A DNA stretch of 32,744 bases from a virus: positions 1-32,744 of IMG/VR virus record IMGVR_UViG_3300046330_000224; one strand, 5' to 3'. A program made the position numbers and the translations under genes. Shown here one piece after another: positions 21,966 to 28,846 of this stretch; within the stretch, counting starts at the first letter, position 1, and every line of letters begins with the position of its first letter. Under the pieces are notes generated by a model. The model had not been told where the DNA came from and did no database searches. It saw nothing but the letters and a program-made list of their open reading frames with translations.

Positions 21966-22077
21966 TAGGGTACAAAGAGAAGATAAGATACAAAAACACT
22001 TAGTTGTTTGGTATTGAGAATGTTATAAAATTGAAAAAGGGTATAAAGTGCGTGTTTCGACGCATCCCATGCGCCGT

Positions 22078-22494
22078 ATGAGTATAAAAACGATATATAT
22101 TGACACAGTAAATAGAGATACTGGTGAAATTATAGAGACTAACACTAGTGTCTATTCAGTTGCTGATGAGAAGTTTTTCATGATGATGCTAACGCATGAC
22201 GATGGTAAGTGGATTCAAAGTTTTTCTAATGAGCTATATGTTTTGGTATTGATTCTAAACAAGCAAGTTCAAGGAGAAATATACTGTAGTCTAACCGCAG
22301 AGGATAGAAATGAGATTCGTATAGAGAGTGGTCTTACTAAAAGCCAAGTGAATAGAATCATAAACACTTTGAAACGTAAGAACATGATCAAGGTACTTAG
22401 TCCGAATAGAGTATCTGTTAACCCTGCCTACTTGCACTATGGCAAGACAAAAGAAATCAAACACAAAAAACACATGTATGACAGAGATTATTAA
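22078..22494 (+). CDS. RepL-like winged-helix protein
   Basis: Starting at ATG 22078 the product is about 138 residues (a GTG at 22048 would add ten). After an N-terminal beta hairpin (DTVNRDTGEIIETNTSVYSV) comes a winged-helix domain: FSNELYVLVLILNKQV, LTAEDRNEIRIESGLTKSQVNRIINTLKRKNMIKVL and SPNRVSVNPAYLHYG. This resembles the RepL family of plasmid replication proteins, and also MarR-like regulators. Being first in the rightward arm, near the iteron copy at 22968, it may control replication or early transcription (inference). The leader hairpin supports regulation at the 5' end. Confidence 0.65.
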   Translation: MSIKTIYIDTVNRDTGEIIETNTSVYSVADEKFFMMMLTHDDGKWIQSFSNELYVLVLILNKQVQGEIYCSLTAEDRNEIRIESGLTKSQVNRIINTLKRKNMIKVLSPNRVSVNPAYLHYGKTKEIKHKKHMYDRDY

Positions 22495-22720
22495 CGAGTA
22501 TATAGAAATGAGAAACGAAAGGATGTTGAATCCTATTTTGTTTATAAAGTACGCTCTAGAAAAGACAGGTGTTAGACATCAGTATAGAGACATACATACT
22601 TATTTGCAATTCGCGAATCACGACTCTATATTCGATAAGTTGGATAAGGAATTCAATCTTGACATCCTATACGATAAGTCAGGGAAGTTTTTAAAGTGTT
22701 ATCCTGCTTCCAATCAATAG
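22478..22720 (+). CDS. hypothetical protein (80 aa)
   Basis: Starting at ATG 22478 (the frame is open to an ATG at 22439) the product begins MTEIINEYIEMRNERMLNPI, helical, ending LDILYDKSGKFLKCYPASNQ. It overlaps the winged-helix gene by 17 bases, consistent with coupling. Its last 68 bases overlap a leftward gene tail to tail. No family recognised. Confidence 0.55.
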   Translation: MTEIINEYIEMRNERMLNPILFIKYALEKTGVRHQYRDIHTYLQFANHDSIFDKLDKEFNLDILYDKSGKFLKCYPASNQ

Positions 22721-22895
22721 CTTTTAAAACACAATCTTTAGGTTTAGATACTTCGTATCCATCGCATTCTAAATAATCGTCTATAACATCTTCTAGGAAA
22801 TCGTTCAATACTCTATTGAGTTTGAATAGGTATGTGGCATCTCCAGTTTCTTTAAAACCAAAGATCAAGTAATTTGCTTCTGTAGTGATATTCAT
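22653..22895 (-). CDS. hypothetical protein (80 aa), convergent overlap
   Basis: Begins MNITTEANYLIFGFKETGDA, with an acidic helix (VLNDFLEDVIDDYLECDGYE). It is preceded on its strand by a -7-like TATATTTG at 22922-22915, with only a poor -33 partner. The last 68 bases overlap the rightward gene in opposite direction, so its C-terminus (after about residue 57) may be longer than needed. The N-terminal part has protein-like composition, so I keep it. Confidence 0.5.
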   Translation of the reverse strand: MNITTEANYLIFGFKETGDATYLFKLNRVLNDFLEDVIDDYLECDGYEVSKPKDCVLKAIDWKQDNTLKTSLTYRIGCQD

Positions 22896-22967
22896 TGTAT
22901 TGTATTTGACTTAACAAATATATAAAAAATAATCAAGATGCACATAGTTATATATATTTATATATAT

Positions 22968-23021
22968 ATTAATATTATCCTTAAACTTTTCTTTAATAGG
23001 TATTAAACTTTTCTTTAATAC
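22968..23021 (+). repeat. iteron element copy 3
   Basis: ATTAATATTATCC is followed by two identical 18-base iterons, TTAAACTTTTCTTTAATA (22981-22998 and 23003-23020), separated by GGTA. The junction TTTAATAGGTATTAAA is a near-perfect palindrome. The period of 22 bases is two helical turns. AT-rich TATATATTTATATATATA flanks it on the left. It sits between the leftward gene at 22895 and the promoter at 23045. Confidence 0.78.
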
Positions 23022-23044
23022 GTAAAATAAAGAATGTGTTATTG

Positions 23045-23074
23045 TTTGGTTTTAAATAAAAAACACTATATTTG
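23045..23074 (+). promoter_or_regulatory. Bacteroidota-type promoter (TTTG-N18-TATATTTG)
   Basis: TTTG (23045-23048), 18 bases, TATATTTG (23067-23074): the best promoter match in the window. Start site near 23081, giving a 15-base leader to the 43-codon gene. It likely drives the GroEL/GroES unit up to the terminator at 25635. Confidence 0.75.
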
Positions 23075-23095
23075 CCTATCAAAAACACAAAAACT

Positions 23096-23227
23096 ATGGA
23101 AATTGACTTAACTTTAACACCAAACTACTTCCTTTTTGGACTAGATTGGTACCAAAAAGATGAAATCTACGATTTTAACGAATTGAACTTTTACTTCGCT
23201 TTTATAGAATTGAAGTTCACTTGGTAG
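23096..23227 (+). CDS. small aromatic-rich hypothetical protein (43 aa)
   Basis: From ATG 23096 the product begins MEIDLTLTPNYFLFGLDWYQ and ends FAFIELKFTW; acidic and rich in phenylalanine and tyrosine. It is the first frame after the strongest promoter match, with a 15-base leader, and precedes the 98-residue gene by 27 bases. Function unknown. Confidence 0.55.
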   Translation: MEIDLTLTPNYFLFGLDWYQKDEIYDFNELNFYFAFIELKFTW

Positions 23228-23254
23228 TAAAAATTAACAACTAAATCAAATCAA

Positions 23255-23551
23255 ATGGCAAAGACATTGAAAAACACGGATGCTAGTGGAGCATCAAAAA
23301 ATGTAAAGGACATTGTGTTCTGGGGAAACGGAGACACGTTCAAACTTATCAGTAAAGCATCTTCTCAGAATGAAGGATGGATGAAATCAACTAAAGCTAT
23401 GCAAATAGATAGAGTTGGTTGTGTATTACAAGTAACTACTCAACAAGGAGACAATGTAGCGGAGGCTTTATCGTTTGTACCTAAAGTTAGAGTATATGAA
23501 GAGTTTAATGATGATGGAGTAGTAGTTTCTAGATCAATAGTTAAAATTTAA
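23255..23551 (+). CDS. hypothetical protein (98 aa)
   Basis: Begins MAKTLKNTDASGASKNVKDIVFWG, then beta-rich (DTFKLISKASSQNEGWMKSTKAMQI, GCVLQVTTQQGDNVAEALSFVPKVRVYEEF). I recall similar proteins near structural or chaperonin genes of Bacteroidota phages, but their role is not known. Four bases upstream of groEL, so co-transcribed. Confidence 0.65.
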   Translation: MAKTLKNTDASGASKNVKDIVFWGNGDTFKLISKASSQNEGWMKSTKAMQIDRVGCVLQVTTQQGDNVAEALSFVPKVRVYEEFNDDGVVVSRSIVKI

Positions 23552-23555
23552 TAAG

Positions 23556-25127
23556 ATGATTGAAAAGGAAATACTTTATAAGAACGAAGCTAAAGAAAAG
23601 CTTATCAATGGCGTCAATGCTGTAGCAGATGCTGTTAAGGTTACTTTAGGAGCAGCTGGTAGAAACGTAATCATCGAAGATGAAAGAGGATTGCCTCACG
23701 TTACTAAGGATGGTGTTACAGTAGCTAACTCAATTAACCTATCAGATCCAGTTGAGAACCTAGGTGCTAGTATTATTAAGCAGGCTTCTGATAGAAGTGC
23801 TAGAAATAGTGGTGATGGTACAACTACAACTTGTGTATTGACTCAGGCTTTGATTAAAGAGGCGTTTAATGTAATCGATGAAAACACAAATATTACTCAA
23901 TTCAAGAAAGGAATGGAGGATGCTTGCGTTGAGGTTGTTAAGTCTTTGAAAAACCAAAGTAAGAAGGTTAGTAACAAGACGTTGAAAAGCGTATCTAGAA
24001 TCTCAGCAAACAACGATACTGAACTAGGTAACATTATTGCAGAGGCTTACATCAAAGTAGGTAAAGATGGTGTTGTTACAATGGAGGAAAGTTTAAACAG
24101 TGATACTTACGTTAGTGTTATTGATGGAACTAAAATCAAGAAAGGATATACTTCTCCATACATGGTTACAAATCCAGAGAAACAAGAGGCTGTGTTAGAT
24201 AATCCATTAGTGTTTATATCTGACCAAGAAATCAAGAGTCTTGAAGATATTACTAGTGTTTTAGAAGTAGCCATCAAGAACAAAAGAAGTATCTTGATTA
24301 TTGCTGACGTTGAGACAGCTGTAATGAATGCTTTGAATGTAAATAAAGCAAAAGGAGTAATTAAGGTTAACGTAATCGCACCTGAGGGGATTGGTATTAA
24401 AAGATTTGAATTACTTGAAGACTTGTGCGCTTTGACAGGTGCGGTGTTAGCTTCTGATGAGACTGGTAATGATTTATCGGCAGTTGACGCAAGTTATTTA
24501 GGAGAAGCAATCAAATCAATCTCTACAACCACGGATACTGTTCTTATAGTGGACCGACCAAAACACAAGGTTGATATTGACGAGAGGTTAAAGAACATTC
24601 ATTTGTCAATAGCAAATGCAGAGAACAGAATGAATCTGTGGCATTATAAAGATAGATTGAGCAGACTTAGTGGTGGCGTTGCAGTTGTGCACGTAGGAGC
24701 TAATAGCGAGCTTGAGATGAAAGAAAAGAAGGATAGGGTAGATGATGCTATCAACGCAGTTAAAAGCGCCTTAGAAGAAGGTATTTTACCTGGAGGTGGA
24801 ATTGCATTGAGAAACACTAAAGTAATGATTAGACCAGGTAATAACGTTAGTTACGAAAATGGTTGGTTGTCTGTTATTGATTCATTGAGTGCTCCTTTAT
24901 TTCAAATAATCACAAACTCTGGAATTGATCCTAAAGAAGTAACTAATTTTTTAGATAGATCTAAGTATTCGGAAGGATACAATGTATTAAAAGAAGAGTT
25001 TGGAGATATGTACAAAATGGGTATTATTGATTCAACTAAAGTAATTAGAAATGCAATTGAGAATGCTGTGTCTGTATCAGCTACATTATTAACAACCGAA
25101 GCAACGGTTACAAACAAAAGAGCATAA
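23556..25127 (+). CDS. groEL: phage GroEL-type chaperonin
   Basis: A 523-residue group I chaperonin. Key ATPase parts are intact: TLGAAGRNVII, HVTKDGVTVANSI (D52 equivalent), NSGDGTTTTCVLTQALI (D87 equivalent) near residues 80-95, DDAINAVKSALEEGILPGGGIAL (D398 equivalent), and the closing SVSATLLTTEATV. The C-terminus lacks the GGM repeats of bacterial GroEL, and the apical region is diverged (TKIKKGYTSPYMVTNPEKQ). A host-independent folding machine for phage capsid or other proteins is the likely role. It overlaps groES by one base (TAATG); the order is EL then ES, the reverse of the usual bacterial operon. Confidence 0.96.
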   Translation: MIEKEILYKNEAKEKLINGVNAVADAVKVTLGAAGRNVIIEDERGLPHVTKDGVTVANSINLSDPVENLGASIIKQASDRSARNSGDGTTTTCVLTQALIKEAFNVIDENTNITQFKKGMEDACVEVVKSLKNQSKKVSNKTLKSVSRISANNDTELGNIIAEAYIKVGKDGVVTMEESLNSDTYVSVIDGTKIKKGYTSPYMVTNPEKQEAVLDNPLVFISDQEIKSLEDITSVLEVAIKNKRSILIIADVETAVMNALNVNKAKGVIKVNVIAPEGIGIKRFELLEDLCALTGAVLASDETGNDLSAVDASYLGEAIKSISTTTDTVLIVDRPKHKVDIDERLKNIHLSIANAENRMNLWHYKDRLSRLSGGVAVVHVGANSELEMKEKKDRVDDAINAVKSALEEGILPGGGIALRNTKVMIRPGNNVSYENGWLSVIDSLSAPLFQIITNSGIDPKEVTNFLDRSKYSEGYNVLKEEFGDMYKMGIIDSTKVIRNAIENAVSVSATLLTTEATVTNKRA

Positions 25128-25384
25128 TGAGAGCATTTGGAAAAACATTGGTAATATCTGAGATAAAAGAAGAGGTAAAGAACAAGCTCGGTCTTATAAT
25201 AACTGAAGCTAACGATAGAGATATCCGTTACAAGTTAGGGGAAGTGTTTATGGCTGGCGAAGATGTTGAAGGAATAAAGTCTGGAGATAAACTTTACTAT
25301 GATAAAGTAAATGCTAGTGAGTTAAGACTAGATGGTAAAAAATACCTTATTATAAACTTAAGCGATGTAAGAGTCGTGCTTTAA
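25127..25384 (+). CDS. groES: phage GroES-type co-chaperonin
   Basis: An 85-residue protein with a GroES-like barrel: MRAFGKTLVISEI, then a mobile-loop-like stretch KNKLGLIITEANDRDIRYKLGEV, and IKSGDKLYYDKVNASELRLDGKKYLIINLSDVRVVL. Its overlap with groEL and its size make a co-chaperonin the best reading. It is slightly shorter than bacterial GroES (~95) and divergent, as expected for a phage-matched pair. Confidence 0.82.
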   Translation: MRAFGKTLVISEIKEEVKNKLGLIITEANDRDIRYKLGEVFMAGEDVEGIKSGDKLYYDKVNASELRLDGKKYLIINLSDVRVVL

Positions 25385-25395
25385 TTTAATTTAAT

Positions 25396-25626
25396 ATGTT
25401 TGGATTTAAAAAAGATGCTAGATACTTAGCGAAAAGAAAGAGCAATGCTCTAGAAGTTTTTAATGTTGCTAAAAAGCAATTGAATTGGGTTCTTGCTGAT
25501 ATGGCAAACTATGCATTTCAGATTGAAGACCAAATTGAGGCTCTTGAAAAAGAAAGGAAAATTCTTGATAAGGAGTTTAAGTCAACTTCAAAAATACTTG
25601 ATAAGATTGACGAGTTTTTAGGTTAG
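25396..25626 (+). CDS. coiled-coil protein (76 aa)
   Basis: Begins MFGFKKDARYLAKRKSNALE, then a long helix with heptads (FQIEDQIEALEKERKILDKEFKSTSKILDKIDEFLG). No membrane span. Last gene of the GroEL unit, nine bases before the terminator hairpin. Unknown role. Confidence 0.65.
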   Translation: MFGFKKDARYLAKRKSNALEVFNVAKKQLNWVLADMANYAFQIEDQIEALEKERKILDKEFKSTSKILDKIDEFLG

Positions 25627-25634
25627 TAAGTTAT

Positions 25635-25663
25635 AGGGGTAGTTATTCTACCCCTTTTCTTTT
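25635..25663 (+). terminator. rho-independent terminator of the GroEL unit
   Basis: AGGGGTAG (25635-25642), loop TTATT, CTACCCCT (25648-25655) followed by TTTCTTTT. An 8-bp stem with strong GC and a T-rich tail. The stop codon of the convergent winged-helix gene lies inside it (25643-25645), so the same DNA ends both genes; on the minus strand there is no T run. Confidence 0.88.
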
Positions 25664-26167
25664 ATCATTCATTTTCTTTATAAGTTTAGCATACATCTTA
25701 TCGCTAAACGAAACATTACTCTTGAATAATGGATTAAGCTGTACATTTTGTGGTACAGGTTCTCCTTCTAGATGCTTATACATTTTTGCACAAGCCATCT
25801 TGTATTTTTGAGTTAGTGTGTACATCTTAGTTTCCTTTGTACCTTCCCTCCATACTTTTATAATCTCTCTTTCTTCAAACTTATTGAGCCAGTTCATTGT
25901 TGAGAAACCAAGAGTGCAAGCATATCCATTAAAAGTTTCTTTATTGAAAACATTCTCATCATATAAGAACAAAAGCAACTCAAGTTCTGATAGACTTAAT
26001 TCGTACTTCTTTTGTATGTACATCCTAACTACTCTAAAGTACTTTAAGTAAGACGAAGCCTTTTCTTTGAAGAAGTAATTTTGAGGCTTCTCTGCAAGCT
26101 TCTTTTGTATGCGAATCTCTTTATCTTCGCCTATCCTCTTCATTTTTCTATATACCTTCCTAGCCAT
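25643..26167 (-). CDS. winged-helix regulator-like protein (174 aa)
   Basis: An N-terminal basic stretch (MARKVYRKMKRIGEDKEIRIQKK) is followed by a helix-rich winged-helix domain of MarR-like outline: SLSELELLLFLYDENVFNKETFNGYACTLGFSTMNWLNKFEEREIIKVWREGTKETKMYTLTQKYK. Such proteins recur in Bacteroidota phages near structural genes and likely bind DNA. It is the only leftward gene in this rightward region, which fits a regulator of the flanking units (inference). Confidence 0.65.
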   Translation of the reverse strand: MARKVYRKMKRIGEDKEIRIQKKLAEKPQNYFFKEKASSYLKYFRVVRMYIQKKYELSLSELELLLFLYDENVFNKETFNGYACTLGFSTMNWLNKFEEREIIKVWREGTKETKMYTLTQKYKMACAKMYKHLEGEPVPQNVQLNPLFKSNVSFSDKMYAKLIKKMNDKRKGVE

Positions 26168-26187
26168 TATATTTGATTAAATTAGTG

Positions 26188-26218
26188 CAAATGTAAAATA
26201 AAAAAATATGTAACTTTG
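26188..26218. promoter_or_regulatory. overlapping divergent promoter elements
   Basis: On the minus strand a -7-like TACATTTG (26195-26188) has a TTTG partner 23 bases upstream (26222-26219), driving the winged-helix gene. On the plus strand TAACTTTG (26211-26218) serves the small basic-protein genes, with no clear -33 partner. The overlap in the gap 26168-26241 would let the winged-helix protein repress both. Confidence 0.45.
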
Positions 26219-26241
26219 CAAAGATTTATAATTTACTAGTT

Positions 26242-26508
26242 ATGGTTAATAAAAAAGAAATGTCTTGCAATAGTCCAAAAAGGACTCCAGATCATCCTAA
26301 AAAGTCTCACATTGTTAAGGCTTGTTATGATGGTAATGAAAAGATCATACGTTTTGGGGAGCAAGGCGCTAGCACAGCTGGTAAGCCTAAGTCTGGAGAA
26401 AGTAATCGTATGAAAGCAAAGAGAGCTTCATTTAAAGCAAGACACGGAAAGAATATAGCAAAAGGGAAATCAAGTGCAGCTTATTGGGCTGACAAAGTTA
26501 AATGGTAA
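26242..26508 (+). CDS. basic conserved viral protein, 'AYWADKVKW' family (88 aa)
   Basis: Lysine-rich, beginning MVNKKEMSCNSPKRTPDHPK. The body KSHIVKACYDGNEKIIRFGEQGASTAG...RASFKARHGKNIAKGKSSAAYWADKVKW matches a small protein I recognise from many phages and some giant viruses: IIRFGxQG, FKARHxKNI and SAAYWAxKVKW are the stable parts. Function is unknown; the basic character and place among structural genes suggest a DNA-associated virion protein. Start of the run of seven small basic genes. Confidence 0.75.
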   Translation: MVNKKEMSCNSPKRTPDHPKKSHIVKACYDGNEKIIRFGEQGASTAGKPKSGESNRMKAKRASFKARHGKNIAKGKSSAAYWADKVKW

Positions 26509-26530
26509 TACAAAGTAAAGTGGTAATATT

Positions 26531-26698
26531 ATGGTAAGAAAATCAAAAGGATTTGGCGACTCAGTAGAAAAGCTAACTAAATATAGTGGGATAAAAGCAT
26601 TGGTAAAAAAAGTATCGCCTAGTTGTGGATGCGAAGCTAGACAAGAAGCTATGAATAATCCAAATCTATTAGTTAATAAATTATTTTATAAAAAGTAA
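26531..26698 (+). CDS. basic protein with CGC motif (55 aa)
   Basis: Begins MVRKSKGFGDSVEKLTKYSG and contains PSCGCEARQEAMNNPNLLVNKLF. The CGCxxRQExxN segment recurs in Bacteroidota phage small proteins (GCGCKKRQE type), a Cys pair that could bind metal. Gap to the previous gene 22 bases, to the next three bases. Function unknown. Confidence 0.6.
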   Translation: MVRKSKGFGDSVEKLTKYSGIKALVKKVSPSCGCEARQEAMNNPNLLVNKLFYKK

Positions 26699-26701
26699 AA
26701 C

Positions 26702-26866
26702 ATGAAAAAAGCAATGCCAAAAAAAGTTGTTGAAAAAGCAACAGGAGAAAAATACCCATCTAAGAAAGCTATGATGAAACATGAGAAATCAGAGGGTAAA
26801 AAAGTACAAAGTAAAGAGCAGTCTGCTTTTCTTAAAATGATAGCTGCTAAATCTAAAAAGAAATAA
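26702..26866 (+). CDS. very basic small protein (54 aa)
   Basis: Begins MKKAMPKKVVEKATGEKYPS and ends IAAKSKKK; over one third of residues are lysine. The segment KATGEKYPSKKAMMKHEKSEG looks like a repeating nucleic-acid-binding peptide. It lies three bases after the preceding gene, and its stop is three bases before the next start. Probably DNA-binding or virion-internal. Confidence 0.6.
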   Translation: MKKAMPKKVVEKATGEKYPSKKAMMKHEKSEGKKVQSKEQSAFLKMIAAKSKKK

Positions 26867-26869
26867 GAG

Positions 26870-27178
26870 ATGCCACAACCTAAAAAAAAGAATACAAAAG
26901 TAACTATTAAACCTAAATTCACTTTATTCGCACAAGCTAATGAAGCCAACAATAGGTTAATGGATTTACCTACAAGCTATCCAGCAACTGCAAAAGATAG
27001 TGCTGATTATATACATGGATTTAATCTTGGAATAAAAGGAGTTAAATTAACTGATAAAAGCGCTCAAAAATACGATAGTAATGAATTCTCTAGAAAAGGA
27101 GTTTGGGAAGGTAAAAACTCTCAACATTCATTTAGAAATAGAGACGCTAAAGTTATAGCTAAAAAATTAAATAAATAG
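26870..27178 (+). CDS. basic hypothetical protein (102 aa)
   Basis: Begins MPQPKKKNTKVTIKPKFTLF; contains ATAKDSADYIHGFNLGIKGVKLTDKSAQKYDSNEFSRKGVWEGKN. Basic at both ends, mixed in the middle. No family assigned; belongs to the small basic cluster by position and composition. Confidence 0.6.
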   Translation: MPQPKKKNTKVTIKPKFTLFAQANEANNRLMDLPTSYPATAKDSADYIHGFNLGIKGVKLTDKSAQKYDSNEFSRKGVWEGKNSQHSFRNRDAKVIAKKLNK

Positions 27179-27180
27179 TT

Positions 27181-27525
27181 ATGATTAATAAAGAAAAAAA
27201 TACAATTGTAAAGGATAATACAAGAGTAAATACAAAATCTCCAAAAAAAAGTAAGATAATTGAAAAACCTACTTATAATTATCTAATGAGCAAATCTAAA
27301 GACGCTAAAGAAAGATATGAAAGAGGGTATAAAGAATCAGAAAAACTTCCTGTTAAATTTGATAGTAGAAAAGATATAAAGGATCAATTTTCAATACATT
27401 TTACAGGTGGAAAAATGGAAGCTGAAAGAAATGTAAATAAATATATAGATCTTGAAAATACTTCTTTTAAAAACAAAGCGATAAAAGAAATTGCATCTAA
27501 ATTAAAAAAACAAATTGAGAATTAA
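27181..27525 (+). CDS. basic hypothetical protein (114 aa)
   Basis: Begins MINKEKNTIVKDNTRVNTKS with lysine-rich stretches; middle is KDAKERYERGYKESEKLPVKFDSRKDIKDQFSIHFTGGKMEAERNVNKYIDLENTS. The tail (IKEIASKLKKQIEN) is helical. It overlaps the next gene's start by one base. Its YERGYKESEKL part loosely resembles the YIHGFNLGIKG part of the preceding protein, perhaps old relatives. Confidence 0.55.
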   Translation: MINKEKNTIVKDNTRVNTKSPKKSKIIEKPTYNYLMSKSKDAKERYERGYKESEKLPVKFDSRKDIKDQFSIHFTGGKMEAERNVNKYIDLENTSFKNKAIKEIASKLKKQIEN

Positions 27526-27776
27526 TGGGATTAGGTAGAACTGCTAAATATTATAGAGAAAATCCAGAGGCTAGAAAAAAGCATCAGAAAACTTCTAAAG
27601 AAGCAGCAGCTAAACCTGAAGCTATTAAGAAAAGAATGGAGGCTAATAAGTTTAATAGAATGAAAGGAACTTATGGTAATGGAGATGAAATGGATGCTAG
27701 TCATGTTAACGGAAAGGTTACTAAACTAGAGAAAGCAAAGACAAATAGAGCTCGTGGTGGAGCTTTAAAAAAGTAA
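27525..27776 (+). CDS. basic conserved viral protein with GNGDEMDASH motif (83 aa)
   Basis: Begins MGLGRTAKYYRENPEARKKH; the C-terminal half YGNGDEMDASHVNGKVTKLEKAKTNRARGGALKK carries the small G-N-G-D-x-x-D-x-S-H and NRARGG motifs that I recall in many phages and giant viruses. Likely a DNA-binding virion protein; function not known. One base overlap with the preceding gene. Confidence 0.7.
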   Translation: MGLGRTAKYYRENPEARKKHQKTSKEAAAKPEAIKKRMEANKFNRMKGTYGNGDEMDASHVNGKVTKLEKAKTNRARGGALKK

Positions 27777-27780
27777 ATAT

Positions 27781-28116
27781 ATGAAAGACAGTTGCTATAA
27801 AAAAGTAAAAGCTCAGTATGATGTTTTCCCATCGGCAAGAGCTTCTCAGGCAATTGCTAAATGTAGAAAGGCTAGCGGATCTGTTAAAAGAACAGAGAAA
27901 GGAACTAGTCTTAAAAGATGGGAAAGTGAAAAATGGACAGATACAAAAACTGGTAAACCATGCGGTGCTGGTGGTAAAAACGAGTATTGCAGACCTAAAG
28001 TTAAAGTATCTTCTAAAACTCCTAAAACCATATCTGAGATTAGCCCTTCAAAATTAGCGGCTAAGAAATCTGAAAAGAGCAGAGTTGGTATGGGTAAAAG
28101 AGTTTCTAAAGTATAA
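27781..28116 (+). CDS. basic protein with DUF5872-like domain (111 aa)
   Basis: Begins MKDSCYKKVKAQYDVFPSAR; the central block KGTSLKRWESEKWTDTKTGKPCG...EYCRPKVKVSSKTPKT matches the small conserved domain (DUF5872-like) found in phages, giant viruses and some algal or plant viruses, with cysteines that may bind zinc (PCG, YCR). The N-terminal segment FPSARASQAIAKCRK is common in the same proteins. Role unknown but DNA- or virion-linked by context. Confidence 0.75.
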   Translation: MKDSCYKKVKAQYDVFPSARASQAIAKCRKASGSVKRTEKGTSLKRWESEKWTDTKTGKPCGAGGKNEYCRPKVKVSSKTPKTISEISPSKLAAKKSEKSRVGMGKRVSKV

Positions 28117-28138
28117 ATGTTGAAAGAACAAAAAATAA

Positions 28139-28837
28139 ATGGCTAGAATAAGCACTTATGATATAGACCCAATTGTCACGGCAAATGATAAATGGATTGG
28201 TACTGATTTTAGCGGTGGAATAACTAAAAACTTCACTCCGCAAAAACTAGCTGATTTCTTTAACGAGTCTGGACTTATAGGTGTTGTTAATCAGATTAAC
28301 TTTAAATACTACCAGACATTTGTTGGTGATAGACCAGAAGGATCTGTAACTACATTAACTCAAGCACCCACTTTCTCTTCGTTAACTAACATCAAGGTTA
28401 GTGAAAAGAATAGTGGGTTAAAATATATTGTAGATGTTATGGATAGTTTTATTCATGATACTATAATGATTGCAGATACGTCAAACCCTAACAAGTTTGG
28501 TATCTATACATTAAAGAATATAGAGGAGGATTTGTCTGATGTAGGTTTTTATAATCTTACATTAGAATTTGTAGAGGGGAATGGAAATTTAGAAGATACT
28601 CACATTTATGGAGTTACTTCAATAGCTGATAGTGCTGCTTTTGATAAGAACTATGTACACACGCAGTCTTCTGCTTCAAGTACATGGGTAGTTACTCATA
28701 ACTTAAAAAAATACCCTTCTGTTACAATAGTTGATTCAGGAAATAATTCTGTTGTAGGAGAAGTAGAATATACATCTTTAGATGTTGTAACATTAAGATT
28801 TAACGCCTCTTTTTCAGGGAAGGCATATTTTAACTAA
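28139..28837 (+). CDS. phage tail or fibre protein (232 aa)
   Basis: Begins MARISTYDIDPIVTANDKWI, with FSGGITKNFTPQKLADFFN, the usual head of Bacteroidota fibre-associated proteins. The C-terminal ~60 residues (SSASSTWVVTHNLKKYPSVTIVDSGNNSVVGEVEYTSLDVVTLRFN) form a beta module also found at the end of the next protein (VVTHNLG). Likely part of the receptor-binding tail apparatus; first of a three-gene run. Confidence 0.7.
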   Translation: MARISTYDIDPIVTANDKWIGTDFSGGITKNFTPQKLADFFNESGLIGVVNQINFKYYQTFVGDRPEGSVTTLTQAPTFSSLTNIKVSEKNSGLKYIVDVMDSFIHDTIMIADTSNPNKFGIYTLKNIEEDLSDVGFYNLTLEFVEGNGNLEDTHIYGVTSIADSAAFDKNYVHTQSSASSTWVVTHNLKKYPSVTIVDSGNNSVVGEVEYTSLDVVTLRFNASFSGKAYFN

Positions 28838-28846
28838 AAGATAAAA

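Noticed and set aside
18675-23021. A CRISPR array from the short repeats
   Set aside because: The repeats come in separate pairs with only 4-6 base spacers at three distant places, and there are no cas genes.
3249-28057. Many open frames on the strand opposite to clear genes (for example 3249-3497, 10020-10400, 17248-17622, 27818-28057)
   Set aside because: They lie wholly within well-supported genes, lack leaders and have low-complexity or hydrophobic composition as expected from reversed AT-rich coding sequence.
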